From Gautieria morchelliformis (lineage: Eukaryota > Basidiomycota > Agaricomycetes > Gomphales > Gomphaceae), in contig WHVA01000029.1 in assembly GCA_015179125.1 (NCBI GenBank), positions 186,001 through 250,000 of the forward strand: a stretch of DNA of 64,000 bases, read 5' to 3'. A model generated the notes under the pieces. The model was not told the DNA's origin. It worked only from the letters and a program-made list of their open reading frames with translations, and did not search any database. This document shows, in pieces, positions 45,201-56,086 of this stretch. Each line of letters starts with the position of its first letter. The first letter of the stretch is position 1. Both the position numbers and the translations under genes were made by a program.

Positions 45201-47243
45201 AATAAATGTTCCTCAGCCTTTGGGTCAAGCTTGGCGCACCTCTGGTCTGGTACCATTACCCAGCAACAGGTCCCAAATTCTTCCAGCCTGGATATTTTAG
45301 GCTTCTTGCCAAGGAAGGCCTGGTAGGGCGTGATCCGGGTTCCAAGTGCTCGGGTCGGAGATCGATTTTTGATGTAGCATGCATAGGCTACTGCTTTGGG
45401 CCATAAGGTTTTTGCCAAGTTCTTGGCGAAGAGCATGGCCCGCGCATGTTCCAATAAAGTCCTATTGAGTTATTCTGCAATACCATTTTGGGACGGTGAG
45501 TAAGGGGCGGTTATTTCCATGATGATGCCATGCTTGGCGCAGTAGTCTTTGAACGGCTTGTTGATGTACTCGCCACCATTATCTGATCGGAATATTTTCA
45601 TCCTGTGCCCTGTCTGTGTTTCAAGCATTCCTCGGAATGTTTCAAAAATTTTAAGGCTTCATGTTTTGTATTTCCAAAATAGACCATGGTGTATCTGGTT
45701 TGGGCATCTGTACATGAATAAAGGTACCGCTCACATGGAGGTCCTTCAACTTGGGCTGGTCCCCATACATTGGATACCACCAGATCACTGGCTTGTTTGG
45801 TAATCTCCTCGGCATGCTTTGGAAAGGGGTCAACATGACGTTTTCCCTGGATGCAGGCAGTGCATTGAGTTGGTGCCTGTGATTCATCAATGAGTAAGCC
45901 GTTGACTAAATCATTACTCTTTATGGTTTTGATAGCCCAGAGGTTCACATGGCCGAGGATACGGTGCCATTTATCCATGGTGCGTATTCCTGCCATAGCC
46001 ACGAATTCTTTGGTTTCCCTGTTTGATGTTTTTCCACATCTAATTTTGTACATCTGACCGAGTTTATTTCCTACACCAAATATGATGCCGGATTTGCCCT
46101 TGAATTGAACACCGGTTGACGTAAACGTGGCTGAATACCCAATATCCATGAGGCCCCCTATGCTAATGAGATTGTTTGGGGCATCAGGTGCATGTTTAAC
46201 ATCTTTTAGTTTCACCATGAATGTAGCAGTGCCGACTTTGAGTTCTGTCGGCACTGTGCCTCATCCAAATGTTTTGAGTGTCACGCCAGGGGTGATCCCA
46301 TCAACCTCAGATGGATCTGTCATGTAAGTTGAAAAATGCTGCCGGTTGCGGGCTATGTGTGTGCTTGCTGCCGAGTCTGTGAGCCAGTCTGAGGCTGTCA
46401 ATGAGATTAGTACTTTGTCATTGTCAGCTATAAACACAAATTCTGTTTCATCTGATTGTTTAGCAGACTCATTGTCCTTCGATTTGTACCATGTGGGGGC
46501 CTGGTCTTCTTTGCCGCCCCCTTTAGCCCAGCAGTCTTTGACATAATGTCCCTTTTTTCCACAGTTCCGGCATTTCCCTTTTGTGGCGCTGGAGTCATCA
46601 TGTGATTGTGTTCTGAGCACTGTCTGACGGGCCGACCCTGCTTTCCGAGCCTGATCCTCATCCAGGATCCTGGCTATCAGGACCTCTGATGAGTTGCCAC
46701 TCCACCGGCGTTGACCGCGGTAATGAATGGGGACCAAGAGTCTGGAAGCGAGGTGAGTAATGTGTTGGTTAAATTGACATCTGTGATTATTTGACCACGG
46801 GCATTTGGTTCCTGCCCGACTCCTTGGAGTGTTTGAATGTGTTCCTCCATGTTGGCTCTGTCCTCGGCAAGGGTACGGAAGAATTCTCGTCGGAGGGCAA
46901 CGATGCTGACTGCACCTTTAGATTCGAAGATCCCTTGTAGCCTACTCCAGATGTCCTTACTTGTCATGGACTGATCAATGTAGACCAAATGTTCATCAGA
47001 AATGCGCAAGCAAATTTCTTTTCTCACCTTCTTGTCCCATTTCTTCCAATCTGCGATCGCCTGCCCCTCTGCCACTGTTACATTTCTCAGGTCCACCGGT
47101 TCTGGTTCGACTTCGGTGCCGATGGTTATTTCCCAAAGATCTTGATCATCCAAAATCCATTCAAGGCGGCGCCGCCAAGTGGCGTAATTGTCCCCGTTCA
47201 ATGGGTCAATTTTGTACGTGTTGTTGGTGTTGGCAATAGACAT
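42274..47243 (-). pseudogene. copia-2 Gag-Pol, broken
   Basis: Gag starts at 47243 (MSIANTNNTYKIDPLNGDN, UBN2-type, YATWRRRLEW). A frame change near 46700 precedes the zinc knuckle CRNCGKKGHYVKDC. The protease is TDSAASTHIA, with DSA instead of the usual DSG. The GAG-pre-integrase segment is WHRILGHVN...CTACIQGKRH. The integrase core is broken near 45470-45600. The integrase C-terminus and RT start lie at 44609-45454, with RT motifs WVYAAKTKPDGE, DVKGAYLNSE and YGLKQAGQ. After the foldback insertion RT resumes with VYVDDLGLF (42593-43288). RNase H ends KHINVAYHYIHEKVAS and LADLMTKGL, next to the LTR. Multiple stops and frame changes make it inactive. Confidence 0.88.
43277..44259. repeat. Foldback insertion with permuted inverted repeats
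   Basis: It is inserted in copia-2 RT between codons for RKSG and PNIEV, with TSD CCGGA (43272-43276 and 44260-44264). It begins TGTTGGGTGCATT and ends GTTGCTAACA. Arms X (43277 to about 43737) and rcX (about 43771-44229) pair at roughly 93%. Between them lies TGTTAGCAACT...GGCAGGGAAG (43741-43770), whose inverted partner (CTTCCCTGCC...GTTGCTAACA) forms the extreme right end. The order is thus X-rcY-rcX-Y. Each arm contains two smaller hairpins built on CTCTCTCAGTGA/TCACTGAGAGAG. It has no coding capacity. It may be a rearranged LTR or a foldback transposon. Confidence 0.85.
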
Positions 47244-47310
47244 TGTAGGACGATTGTTACTGATATAGAAGTTTTATAGATAGGATTAAACGTGTGGTTA
47301 GTTACGGCCA

Positions 47311-47322
47311 GGGCCCATAACC
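47311..47322 (-). promoter_or_regulatory. copia-2 primer-binding site (half-tRNA type)
   Basis: On the minus strand the 12 nt next to the 5' LTR read GGTTATGGGCCC. This is complementary to the anticodon arm of eukaryotic initiator tRNA-Met (GGGCCCATAACC), not to its 3' end. Drosophila copia and yeast Ty5 use the same internal tRNA fragment as primer. Confidence 0.75.
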
Positions 47323-47571
47323 TATAGGTCAAAGACGCTCACAGCTAATAAGATATGTAGTTCTCGATTCGATGTTCTCCAGCGACGCAAGTCCCTGGCT
47401 TAAATAGATGGATAGCTAGTCTAAATATAATTGTAACCTTTGTCTTGAGAAGAACAATGATTCCCCTTGTCCTTGTATTACACTCCTTATATTCCCTACT
47501 CCTTTCACTACTCGTACCTTGTATGTGTCAGCAGCTTATATCAGTATGCCGAAGTGCCAGTTTATTCAACA
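47323..47571 (-). repeat. copia-2 5' LTR
   Basis: 249 bp, paired with 42026-42273 and bounded by the AACCT TSD on its outer side. Confidence 0.92.
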
Positions 47572-47576
47572 AACCT

Positions 47577-48535
47577 TCCGTTCATTAGTGATTCATTTTG
47601 CGAGGACAATGCTGCCCGTGAAAACCCGCGATGAATGGAAGGTCACTGTCATCGTCGCTGTTACCGTACCATATTTCACAGCTGTATATGTCGAGCTCAT
47701 TGCTGTATACATTTGGAGTTACATTATTCTTAAGGGGGTCATCTGCGACAGTTAAAATATTGCCTGGGCCTCCAATTAGTATATCCTCAAGGTGAAAGCC
47801 ATCACTTACCAGTAGCGAGATTGCTTCCAAATGGCCACGAGGGAGAACAACGATAGGAAGAACGAGAGCAGGATGGGGTGGGTCATTCAAGGATGATGGG
47901 GTATGAGTTTGATGGGAAGAACGAGAGCGGGATCAGGTGGGTTGTTCGAAGATGAGGGGCTGGGTATGACTTCAATGGGAAGAATGAGAGTGGGATCGGG
48001 TGGGTTGTTCGAAGATGAGGTGCTGGGTATGAGTTCGATGGGATGAGAGCGGGGCTGTTCAATGATGAGGCGCTAGGTATGACTTCGATGGGAAGAACGA
48101 GAGCAGGATCGAGCCGATTGTTCAATGGCCAACGGTTGAGTTGAAGGCAGCATATGGTGATGCAATTATGAATGAGAATGTCAGGGAATGACAACAGTCT
48201 GGATGGTGGTGTGAGTATGCCATCTAGAATGAGTACGAGAGGGAATTTTACATCAAAATAGACAAGACATACCATCGATACATTCCCCTTTTCGCTCTTC
48301 TCCCTGAATGCTTCTTCAACAAGTTTCACTTGTCATTCCCCACATAAAGAGCATGGACATCAACAAAAAGAGAAGGGATACCCTTAATGAGGCTATTCAG
48401 GCGGTATGGCCTGCTAAGAGACTTGAACTCCTCGCCCAACGAGCCTACCACATGTGTCAGTATAGATGGAAAAGGGACTACAGGTGCATAAAGATAAAGC
48501 GAACATGGTAACACAAGTGAAGAGTGCAGGCGGTG
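47577..48535. other. hAT interior or older insertion, no gene named
   Basis: The complement frame 47585-47890 reads as plausible protein (HLEAISLLVSDGFHLEDILI) but matches nothing I know. The middle is a tandem repeat (listed separately). 48300-48530 shows no supported feature. Confidence 0.35.
47847..48130 (+). repeat. Tandem repeat, unit about 60 bp, four to five copies
   Basis: Units contain ATGGGAAGAACGAGAGCGGGAT, GGTGGGTTGTTCGAAGATGA and GGTATGA-CTTCG with indels between copies. On the complement it reads as a proline/serine-rich peptide repeat, but there is no evidence that it is translated. Confidence 0.75.
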
Positions 48536-49711
48536 TGTCATGACACGTTTATTTCTCATACTCAGGTGCTCTGTCCTGCCATTTCTCACCCCATTTCTGT
48601 GTTTGTTCCGATCGCCATTGCCGTGTTCGGCAACCGATTCTCGCTGTTCGCGCCAATTACCATAGCTATGCCGCTACGCCGTCAAACACACGATCGACGT
48701 CTTTGGACTTACTTAGCAGTCATCGCTGGGTCTACCACCTCCTCTGCTCAACCCTCTTCCAATGGTGTTCTGGTAAATTGGATTGTCATGACCTATGTAT
48801 TTCCTGCACCTTGTTATCCCCATTTCCCCTTTCACTACTCCTCCCCAGTGTTTGCTCGGCTTTGCCCTCCACCTCGACCTGTCCTCCTCTAGGTCACCTC
48901 TGTTCGCCCTTCCTCGCATTTCGCCGAACGATCATTCGCTGCTCGCATCATTCGCCAACAGGCACACCATCAAATCACGATCGATATCCCTACCCGGCAT
49001 GATGGCTCGTCAGTAACTCCATCAGCTTTTCGATCCAACCCCCTTTTGGTGTTCATATGAACAGGGTGCGTTCGCGGGACGTCCTACCCGTAGGTCGTAT
49101 GGGATCAACCCAGTAGATGAAGAACCCGTGCAGGGCGGTGTATATGTGGGCCACTATTGTATGTTTATTCCATCTACGTTGTATCATGACTGCGCACCCC
49201 TATCCAACCCTGATTCGTGACCGCCTCTTTCCTATTCGCTGATACCTTATGAGCATTCGATATAAGTAGTTTACATTCGCATGTATATTCCCCAGTTCAA
49301 TTATCATACGTCGTTCATCTTGTGCAGCTTTGACCTCGCTGTGGTCATCGTCTTAAGCCTTCTCTTGGAGATTTCCATCTTCGACTAGCAGAGGACTTAG
49401 GCATCACTGGTGAGTTCTTATACTTCGTCTTTGTTACCTTAGCCTTCAAACCATTTTCTGTGCTGTTGGCACAGGGATTGTTGCTACTTAGACAGCCCTT
49501 CCGTGACACCTTGCACATTGCATCATCAAGTGCCACGGGCCATTTTGCTATGACTGTAGATAGGGTGAGCCCCTTTCGGGCAACCCTCTTACCTTGTGAA
49601 CATTCATTGGTTCACCTATTCGCCGAACGGCATACTTATTCGCACAAGTTATTTGGGCATTCGCTGCGTTCACTAATACACGATATTAATGCCTGAAAAC
49701 CAATCTTGACA
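48536..49711 (+). repeat. Solo LTR, TGTCATGAC family, copy 2
   Basis: 1176 bp, TGTCATGACACG...CAATCTTGACA. It is flanked by CGGTG (48531-48535) and TGGTG (49712-49716), a TSD with one C-to-T difference. It is about 100 bp shorter than copies 1 and 3, partly through a deletion near 49150. Confidence 0.88.
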
Positions 49712-49714
49712 TGG

Positions 49715-50396
49715 TGTTACGACCATTCATTTCCGACTTCCGAACCTCAGTTCCGCAACACATTCCGCCCCTCCGATATTTCCGCAACACATTCCACCCC
49801 TCCGACAATTCCGACATTCCGCCCATTGTACATTTCCCTTGTTCTTTCAACTCTATTACTCGGACCAACCGGACCCACCTCATCGTTCATCAAAACCATA
49901 TATCCGGTCACCCTTGTAGTTCGTTGTCAGATATGTTTTCCCGACCCCTTGTTCTTTGCCATTGTTCTACCTTACCCTGAACCCCCCTTGTAGTCCCATT
50001 GTTCCCAATAGTTAGTTCCCACACATTGTCTACTCGACTTCCGCTTCCTCTGGAATTTGCTTAGTACAATACCATTACTTGTTGTTCTGCGCTTTGTATA
50101 AAACCCCCTCATGTATGTCTGTTATTCTGCAATCAGATAATCACCTTCAATACTTGATTTCTTCCGCTCCATCTCCTGTTCTTAGCACAGCGAGTCTAGC
50201 AAGATCTCAGTCTCTCCGCCTTCCGCCTTCCGCCTCAGTTCCGACTCAAGTTCCGACCGAACCTTTGGTTCAGTACTTTCCGACTTCCGACTCAGTTCCG
50301 AAATACTTAGGACAATAGTTCATTGGGGGCGCAACCTATAAGTTGAAGCCGCTGTCCTTTCCAGTTCCGACTTAGTGGAAATCTCGATACGTAACA
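49715..50396 (+). repeat. TTCCG-rich LTR of another family
   Basis: It starts TGTTACGACC and ends GATACGTAACA, matched termini as in LTRs. About eighteen TTCCG pentamers occur in 680 bp, with seven in the first 110. TATAAAA is at 50097-50103. A TGGTGGTCAAGAGCC stretch shortly after the end resembles a tRNA-type primer site, so this may be a 5' LTR whose internal region was lost. No TSD was found. Copy 2 of the TGTCATGAC LTR sits exactly at its left edge. Confidence 0.7.
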
Positions 50397-50517
50397 CACA
50401 GTGGTGGTCAAGAGCCAACAGCGTTGTTCAGGCTCCGATAATCTTGCGCGTGGTCAGTCCCTGGGAGATTTTTTGGAATAGAAAATATATGCAATGAGAA
50501 GCTGATTATGACAGAGC

Positions 50518-53500
50518 CTACTTAAGATTCCTCCCCCCATTCGTCACAGCCCTCAAAACAAACTCTTCAAGCTCTAGATCTGTCGAGTCCTTCCCAGGCT
50601 CGCCATTGGTTTCCTGCGCATTCCCATCCTTGTCCAATATATCCAGCTGTTGATCAAATGCACTGTGAGGCTTGTGTGCACATACCGAGTATCCCTGATC
50701 TTGCCACTCATTTTCCCGTTCTATGTCCTTCTCCTCCCATTTCCAGCTAGCCGTGAAATCTAGCCAGGCCTTCTTGATCATGAACTTCAGCATCTGCAGC
50801 TGTTCCATCAGATGCGGTGAGATGTGGTTTCTTCGACGTGTATCCGTCTCCGCGCTAGAAGAGAAGATGCGCTCGGCAGGGACAGATGATGCTTATGCTG
50901 GGAGATAGTCGAGTGCCCAACGAGATAACCGTGGATAGTTTCCCTCGTTGTGCTACAGGGTGGTTATGGTTAGAAGTCAAATGTCAAACGGGAGCCTAAG
51001 TTATTACGCACATCCCACCATTTGATTATATCAACGGTGTATATGTCAGGCCAGTTAGCAGCGTGACAATATGAATCCCATTCTTCTTCAACTGTCGGTA
51101 AACGCAAAGTGCACCCTGTTGGAGACTCGTCGATTTCCCGGCCAAAAAGGAGTGTGTAAGCATTGTGCGACACGCATGGTTGGTGTATCGTCTCCCTGGT
51201 AGATTGAGTGGCTGGTTGACTCTCGTCATATTTTGCAAGCTAAACAATGGTCAGGTTTCGCAGATAGCATAAAACTCACCTCTAATAGAATAGTTCGTTT
51301 AGCATATGAAACCTGATTGGCTGGCCAGTTTCTTTCGATCCATCGAAACCTGAGCGATGGATGAAGGACTAGCAAAGGCTTGGTTAGCAATTGATTTAGT
51401 AACAGCTTGCCACATACCAATAGAGATAATATGCGGCTTTGAAAAGCGACGCTCGTTATACTGCGAGGTCATCTTTTCAACTGCCGCATCAATTATCCTT
51501 CGTAGGTGCGCATTTGAAGGCTCCTTGCGCATGCGGGTCCAAGTAGATAGTAGTGATTCTAATGTAGGGAGTACGCAGGCAAGAATAGGTGTGTGCTCGG
51601 TACACATGATGGCTTGTAAAGCATGAGCCGGCTGCGAGTATACTAAGCATTGCCCCTAGGTTAAACAGAGAACAGGACCGACCTCTAATATATTCTTTAT
51701 GTCCTTCAGTACGGCCCATTCATTGTTGGTGAGTCGTTGCTTGAAGATGGTACTCATGACCGGTGGCGAAATATAAACTTCAATTGCCTAATACAAACTT
51801 TAGCGTCTTCATACTCATCAATAGCATAATAACTTACCTGACGAAGATACAATGCTCGTTCAATCATAAGATACGACAATCCCCATTGGGTTGGACTATC
51901 ATGAATAAGGGTGAGATGTGCAAGCTGGTAATATACCTGTTGAGCATCTAGCCAACGTTCTTGATGGTTGCCAGTTGTAACGATCTCCTTGAAGTCTTCA
52001 CGGCAGAGTTGGGAGGACCGAACAGTGTTAGCGATGTTATGAGTAATTGCGACTGGATCACGCTGTAAAGCCTGTGTGGGTGTTTGACTAGAGGGGTTTA
52101 CTGGGTCATGCTCAGTCAGATCAAACTCGCCAGTAGAGTTTTCCAAAGCCTCGGTACTTGTGCATTCTCATAGCATCGCCGTCACAGTGAGGTGCAGGCG
52201 ATGTGGGAAGCATCTAAAGTTTAGGATAATTAGAAAGAAAGCCAACATATAATAATGTTTTTACTTACATTATCTGTTGATTAGCACTATCAAAGTCTGG
52301 GAACCGAGCCATTAGCAGGTGTTCGAAGTCTTGCATCATCACAGCCATATTAGATGCGCCATCCGTAGTGATAAACATAATCTATACACATTTAGCCACA
52401 ATATGATAAATGTGTGAGAAAATGAGGCACATTGTCTGTTATGTTGACATGGTCGGTGATAAAGAGGAGGCCCTTTGCAAGATGCTGACCAAAATGGCGG
52501 CCTGGCATCGGAAGGAACCCAATGAGAGTGGAATGTAGGGCCAGCTCTCCCCTGCCATCCAGTGAAGTTGAAATGGACCCACGACATAGGTAGTGAGCCG
52601 TTACAGCGCCATACGCATGCATGCTCTTGTTGTCCCATAAGTCCATCGTAAGTGAGATCTTCACCACTGATTGCTATATAAGATGTGTGAGCTTTTCATA
52701 GTCCTATAGATTTCACGAGAGAAATCACCGCTAGCTCTTTTTTGAGTTCCGTAAAATTATGCTCCCATGCCTTACCAATTAAACTCTGAATTGCTGTTCG
52801 GTGTGGGATATCACAGCTTAGCATGGATTCTCGTAGCAGAAGTAGGAGATCACGGAATTCAGGGCATTCAATGACATTAATAGACTAAATGAGAATATTA
52901 ATAAGTTTTGAAAGCTAAGTGTACCATATCTGACGTACCTGGTCATCTGCAACAATCCAGTTAACTAGTGCCACTTTAAAGCGGCCCGTTGAAAATGGAG
53001 GGTGTGGATCAGGTTGAGTGGTCACTTTTTCGTTACTTTTGGGGAGAGCGAGAGATTTTATCTTAATTGGCCAGTGATTCTCATGGCAAGCTTTGAGATA
53101 CTCATACGCATGACATGCTTCAATGTCCACACATGGAGACCCGGTGCTCATCGACGGCGAATACTCCACAGGTGGACTGCAAATTGTCAGACGTTATCTG
53201 AATAGACTGGTAAAAAACTCACTAGCACAATGTGCAAATAGTTTTGATTCCTTTGGTGATACTACCTTTAACGAAAAACTGCCAAATCAGGTGCACCAGC
53301 TGCTGGTCTACGAGTTTGAGGTTGGTTGCTAATAGGGGACAATGGGATGCTTGTAAATGTACCCCTAGGTCGTCCAAAAGGGGAAGCAGGTGTTCGTACG
53401 ATACGAGTGATAACAACACGTTGTACAGATGCGGGAGGATCAGCATGTTGTTCGTTGGCCAGGGTTCCAGGCTGAGGTGGTGGTGGTGGAGTCACATGTT

Positions 53501-53984
53501 GAGATGAGGGTGTTGTACCACCAAAAAAACATCCATGTTGTGAGACTCGCACTCCTCCTGGTTCCATGCATGGCGGTCCTCGTGTTGCTTCTCACATCGA
53601 CACCAAGATCGGTCCTCCAAAGTGCTGGTAGGTGGTTTGGGCCCAGGGTCAATGCTGGTTGCCACCTTACCCTTGCCACCTCGGCCCCTGGCCCTGCCCC
53701 TGGCTCTTCCCTGAGTGACTGGAACTTCTATACTATCATTAACATTACCATCGTCATCCTCTTGAATAAGGCAAAAGATTGCGTCCTCGTAGCCCTTGCA
53801 TTGCAAAGTTTGGGGCCCATTGTTGGTATCTGAGACAAAGTAATGACTGGAATACTTTATGGGAAGGGAAACGGGCTGGTATATCGTACGTGTTTATAGC
53901 ATTCGGCTGGCACTTTAGGGAGATAACTTGATGATAGAATTGTATTGCACCTGTTAGAACAGGCTCGAATAAATCTGCTGACAA
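50518..53984 (-). pseudogene. hAT-superfamily transposase, intron-containing, degraded
   Basis: Reading 5' to 3' on the minus strand there is an N-terminal region of low complexity (GRARGRARGRGGKGK). Then comes RFKVALVNWIVADDQ (about 53000), ECPEFRDLLLLLRES, and the RNase-H-fold start VKISLTMDLWDNKSMHAYGA (about 52650). FITTDGASNM follows (about 52370), then the SYLMIERALYLR block (about 51860). The C-terminal dimerisation domain is YPRLSRWALDYLP...SSVPAERIFSSSAETDTRRR followed by SPHLMEQLQMLKFM (50750-50940). A TAA at 50893-50895 interrupts LPA-ASSVP, where many hAT proteins have Gln, consistent with CAA to TAA. Introns separate several blocks. It probably once mobilised this hAT and related MITEs. 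Confidence 0.78.
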
Positions 53985-54129
53985 CCCGTTAACCTGTCAC
54001 ATGTGAAATGGCGCCACCACTGGTGCCCGCTACTCCAGTGACTTACCTAGATGTCCATGCTCCATGGACCCGGAAATGTTTGTCAGGGTTCCCAATGGTC
54101 TGTCCCAGCAGGAGGAGACTATAAGGAGA

Positions 54130-54344
54130 GTGGTTGTAAGGGACTGTAAGAAGTGCGACGAGATTGGAGGAACACAGGGGCGAGGATAACATAATCGGCT
54201 ACACGCTGGCTTAGCTGGCTTAACGCCGGCTTAAATGGTAACTGCCGTGGAGATAAGCTGGCTCCTAGGAATCGGCTTGGCTGAGCTAATATGCAGCTTG
54301 GCGCGCGGCTTAGCCAGAGCCGAGCCAAGCTGGCAGCAACACTA
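54130..54344. other. Right sub-terminal region and end of the hAT element
   Basis: It contains clustered GGCTTAGCTGG, GCCGGCTTAA and GGCTTGGCTGAGC words and ends GCAGCAACACTA before the TSD AGTAGGAC. It mirrors the word content of 41728-41850. Confidence 0.75.
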
Positions 54345-54450
54345 AGTAGGACACCAAGAAAAAGTGTACACGCAAACACGACGGTACTGACTCTCCAACA
54401 CACGCACGCTAAATATTATTTGCGTCAATGCCAAGAACAACAATCATGGA

Positions 54451-56086
54451 TCAGTCATCAGGCTTGACGATTCTCCCAATTTCCACTTCAGATAGTTCGC
54501 GTGGTCCCTTGCAAAACAGATGGGCGAACCTGCCTTGCCAGTCACACACCCGCATCCTTCCGTCTTCTTCCTTCAACTTCGGTAAGAGCAATCCCAGCTC
54601 ACAATGACAATTCCCAGCTCCCGTAGGGAGAGCACGTAGGTGCCACACCATTAGTGGGCCAAATATGACTGTCTTCAGCGTTGGAAAGCTCCACTGATAA
54701 ATACCATGCACAAAATGGTGCTGCTCCCCCGGTGACATCCAGCATGCAGCATGTGGTTCATCTTCACTGCCTAATGCGAGAGATTTCAATGAATTGAAAT
54801 GTAGCAGTGATTGGCTGACATTCCAGGATAGTTTATGTGAGAGGTCGTTCCCATTCATGCTCTAGGAAAGGCAGGCTCAGCCAAACGACGTATTGACAGC
54901 TGTATGCAAGACGCGCTGATACCTCAAGTTGCAGATGAACAAGGGTCGGAAAACATAAACCGATTTGTGACAAGATTGCGTCATTTGCATCACTGACACG
55001 CACAAAAAGCTGAGATATGCCTCTGCCTGTGGATTTCAAGGCTCTCCAGACTTCAGTATCATCTTGTGACACATCCAAGGGGGATGGATCAAGTTGTGGT
55101 ATACCTCAGACTCCCGCATAAAGGGTAACAAGGTAACAGGTTCAGAATCCAACAGCATCTGACAGGGACATGAAAACTTCGTAACTGGACTACTGCCAAT
55201 GAATGACCTTGGGGGCGAGGGCGAATGGACCACTAAATGACCGGAGATTAGGCAAGTCAGTCGGATCAAGGTTAATGCCTAGGTAGGAATTTTGAGAGTC
55301 GAAGCTTGCAAAATATATTGTAAGGTTCTGGAGAGCAGCATCGCCTTTAATAACTCGGAGAAAGGCCTCCGGGGGCGCGTATGTGGCTACCGCTGAACGA
55401 GACAAGCTGTGGGGTGATAATAGGATGGAACCAGTCGAGCCACTCACTGTCTTCAATGGCTATGGTTTGCAGTGATGGTGCACCGGCAAGGATGCACAAT
55501 GCGTCTTGAAGCACGCCATCTACTCTAGAGTCTATATAGTGAACCTCGAGTTGGCGCAAAGCCAGGAAGGGTGTTGTAACACAAACAAGAATTCATCTGC
55601 CCGCTCCGCTGGGAATCTCCTCACACAAATGCTGAGGATCAACTCTTCCAATTTTTTGTGTCTCCGCATAGATTGCAGCAGTGCATGAGACATGGGTACA
55701 TAGTCCAATGTGAGTACCACCAGGATGTGACAGCATGGCTGCGTGAAATCAAGAGGCAACACCTGCCTCCGGGTAAAATCATGAGATTGGCTGCAACATA
55801 GTCAAAGTGTAGAAGTTCGCAGGTCGCAGTGGGAAAGAATGGCTTAGGTCTTATTAGGCGTCGAGCGCGCCCCACAAAATACAGCAAAGATTACTAACTC
55901 CAACACACCTCCTTAATCGAAGCACTCTTCAACTCCAGCTTCCCTGAAAACTAACTCCTGGAATAGCTCCAACAGCTTTCCAATACTGAGTGACCTCCCT
56001 GGGTAGAATGAGAATATTGAGGCCTCAACAAATAAGGGCTTACACGAACCGCTGCAGAATACAAAGGCTTGGGCATGCCAACCACC
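54451..56086 (-). pseudogene. F-box/LRR-type protein, broken and truncated
   Basis: Consecutive minus-strand frames carry irregular leucine-rich blocks of the agaricomycete F-box type: LEELILSICVRRFPAER, DALCILAGAPSLQTIAI, LPNLRSFSGPFALAPKVI, FPTLVHLQLEVSARLAYS and FNSLKSLALGSEDEPH. They end at 54451 with GRIVKPDD. Frame changes occur between almost every block. No F-box is visible, because the 5' end is cut at 56087 by a solo LTR. Some breaks could be introns, but not all. Confidence 0.55.

Larger units (their letters stand above)
42026..47571 (-). mobile_element. Ty1/copia element copia-2, defective
   Basis: TSD AACCT is at 42021-42025 and 47572-47576. The LTRs are only 248/249 bp and in element orientation run TGTTGAATAAAC...TTTGACCTATA, a TG...TA rather than TG...CA terminus. 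The primer site and polypurine tract (GTGAGGGGGAG, complement of about 42274-42284) are in the correct positions. It contains a 983-bp foldback insertion. It is unrelated in LTR sequence to copia-1. Confidence 0.93.
29237..54344 (-). mobile_element. hAT transposon expanded to 25 kb by nested insertions
   Basis: The TSD AGTAGGAC occurs at 29229-29236 and 54345-54352. The left inverted repeat, once the gypsy insertion is removed, reads TAGTGTG then GCCATGGCGTGGC. The right end reverse-complemented reads TAGTGTTGCTGCCAGCTTGGC. Own DNA is 29237-29243, 41728-42025, and probably parts of 47577-48535 and 50397-54344, about 5 kb. It holds a hAT transposase gene on the minus strand (50518-53984). The remaining 20 kb are five or more later insertions. 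Confidence 0.85.

Noticed and set aside
47308..47322. Possible tRNA gene (match to initiator tRNA-Met)
   Set aside because: Only the anticodon-arm stretch matches and it sits at the exact primer-site position next to the LTR; no acceptor stem, D-arm or T-arm.
47847..48130. CRISPR-like regular repeats
   Set aside because: Units are contiguous with no unique spacers; it is a eukaryotic tandem repeat.
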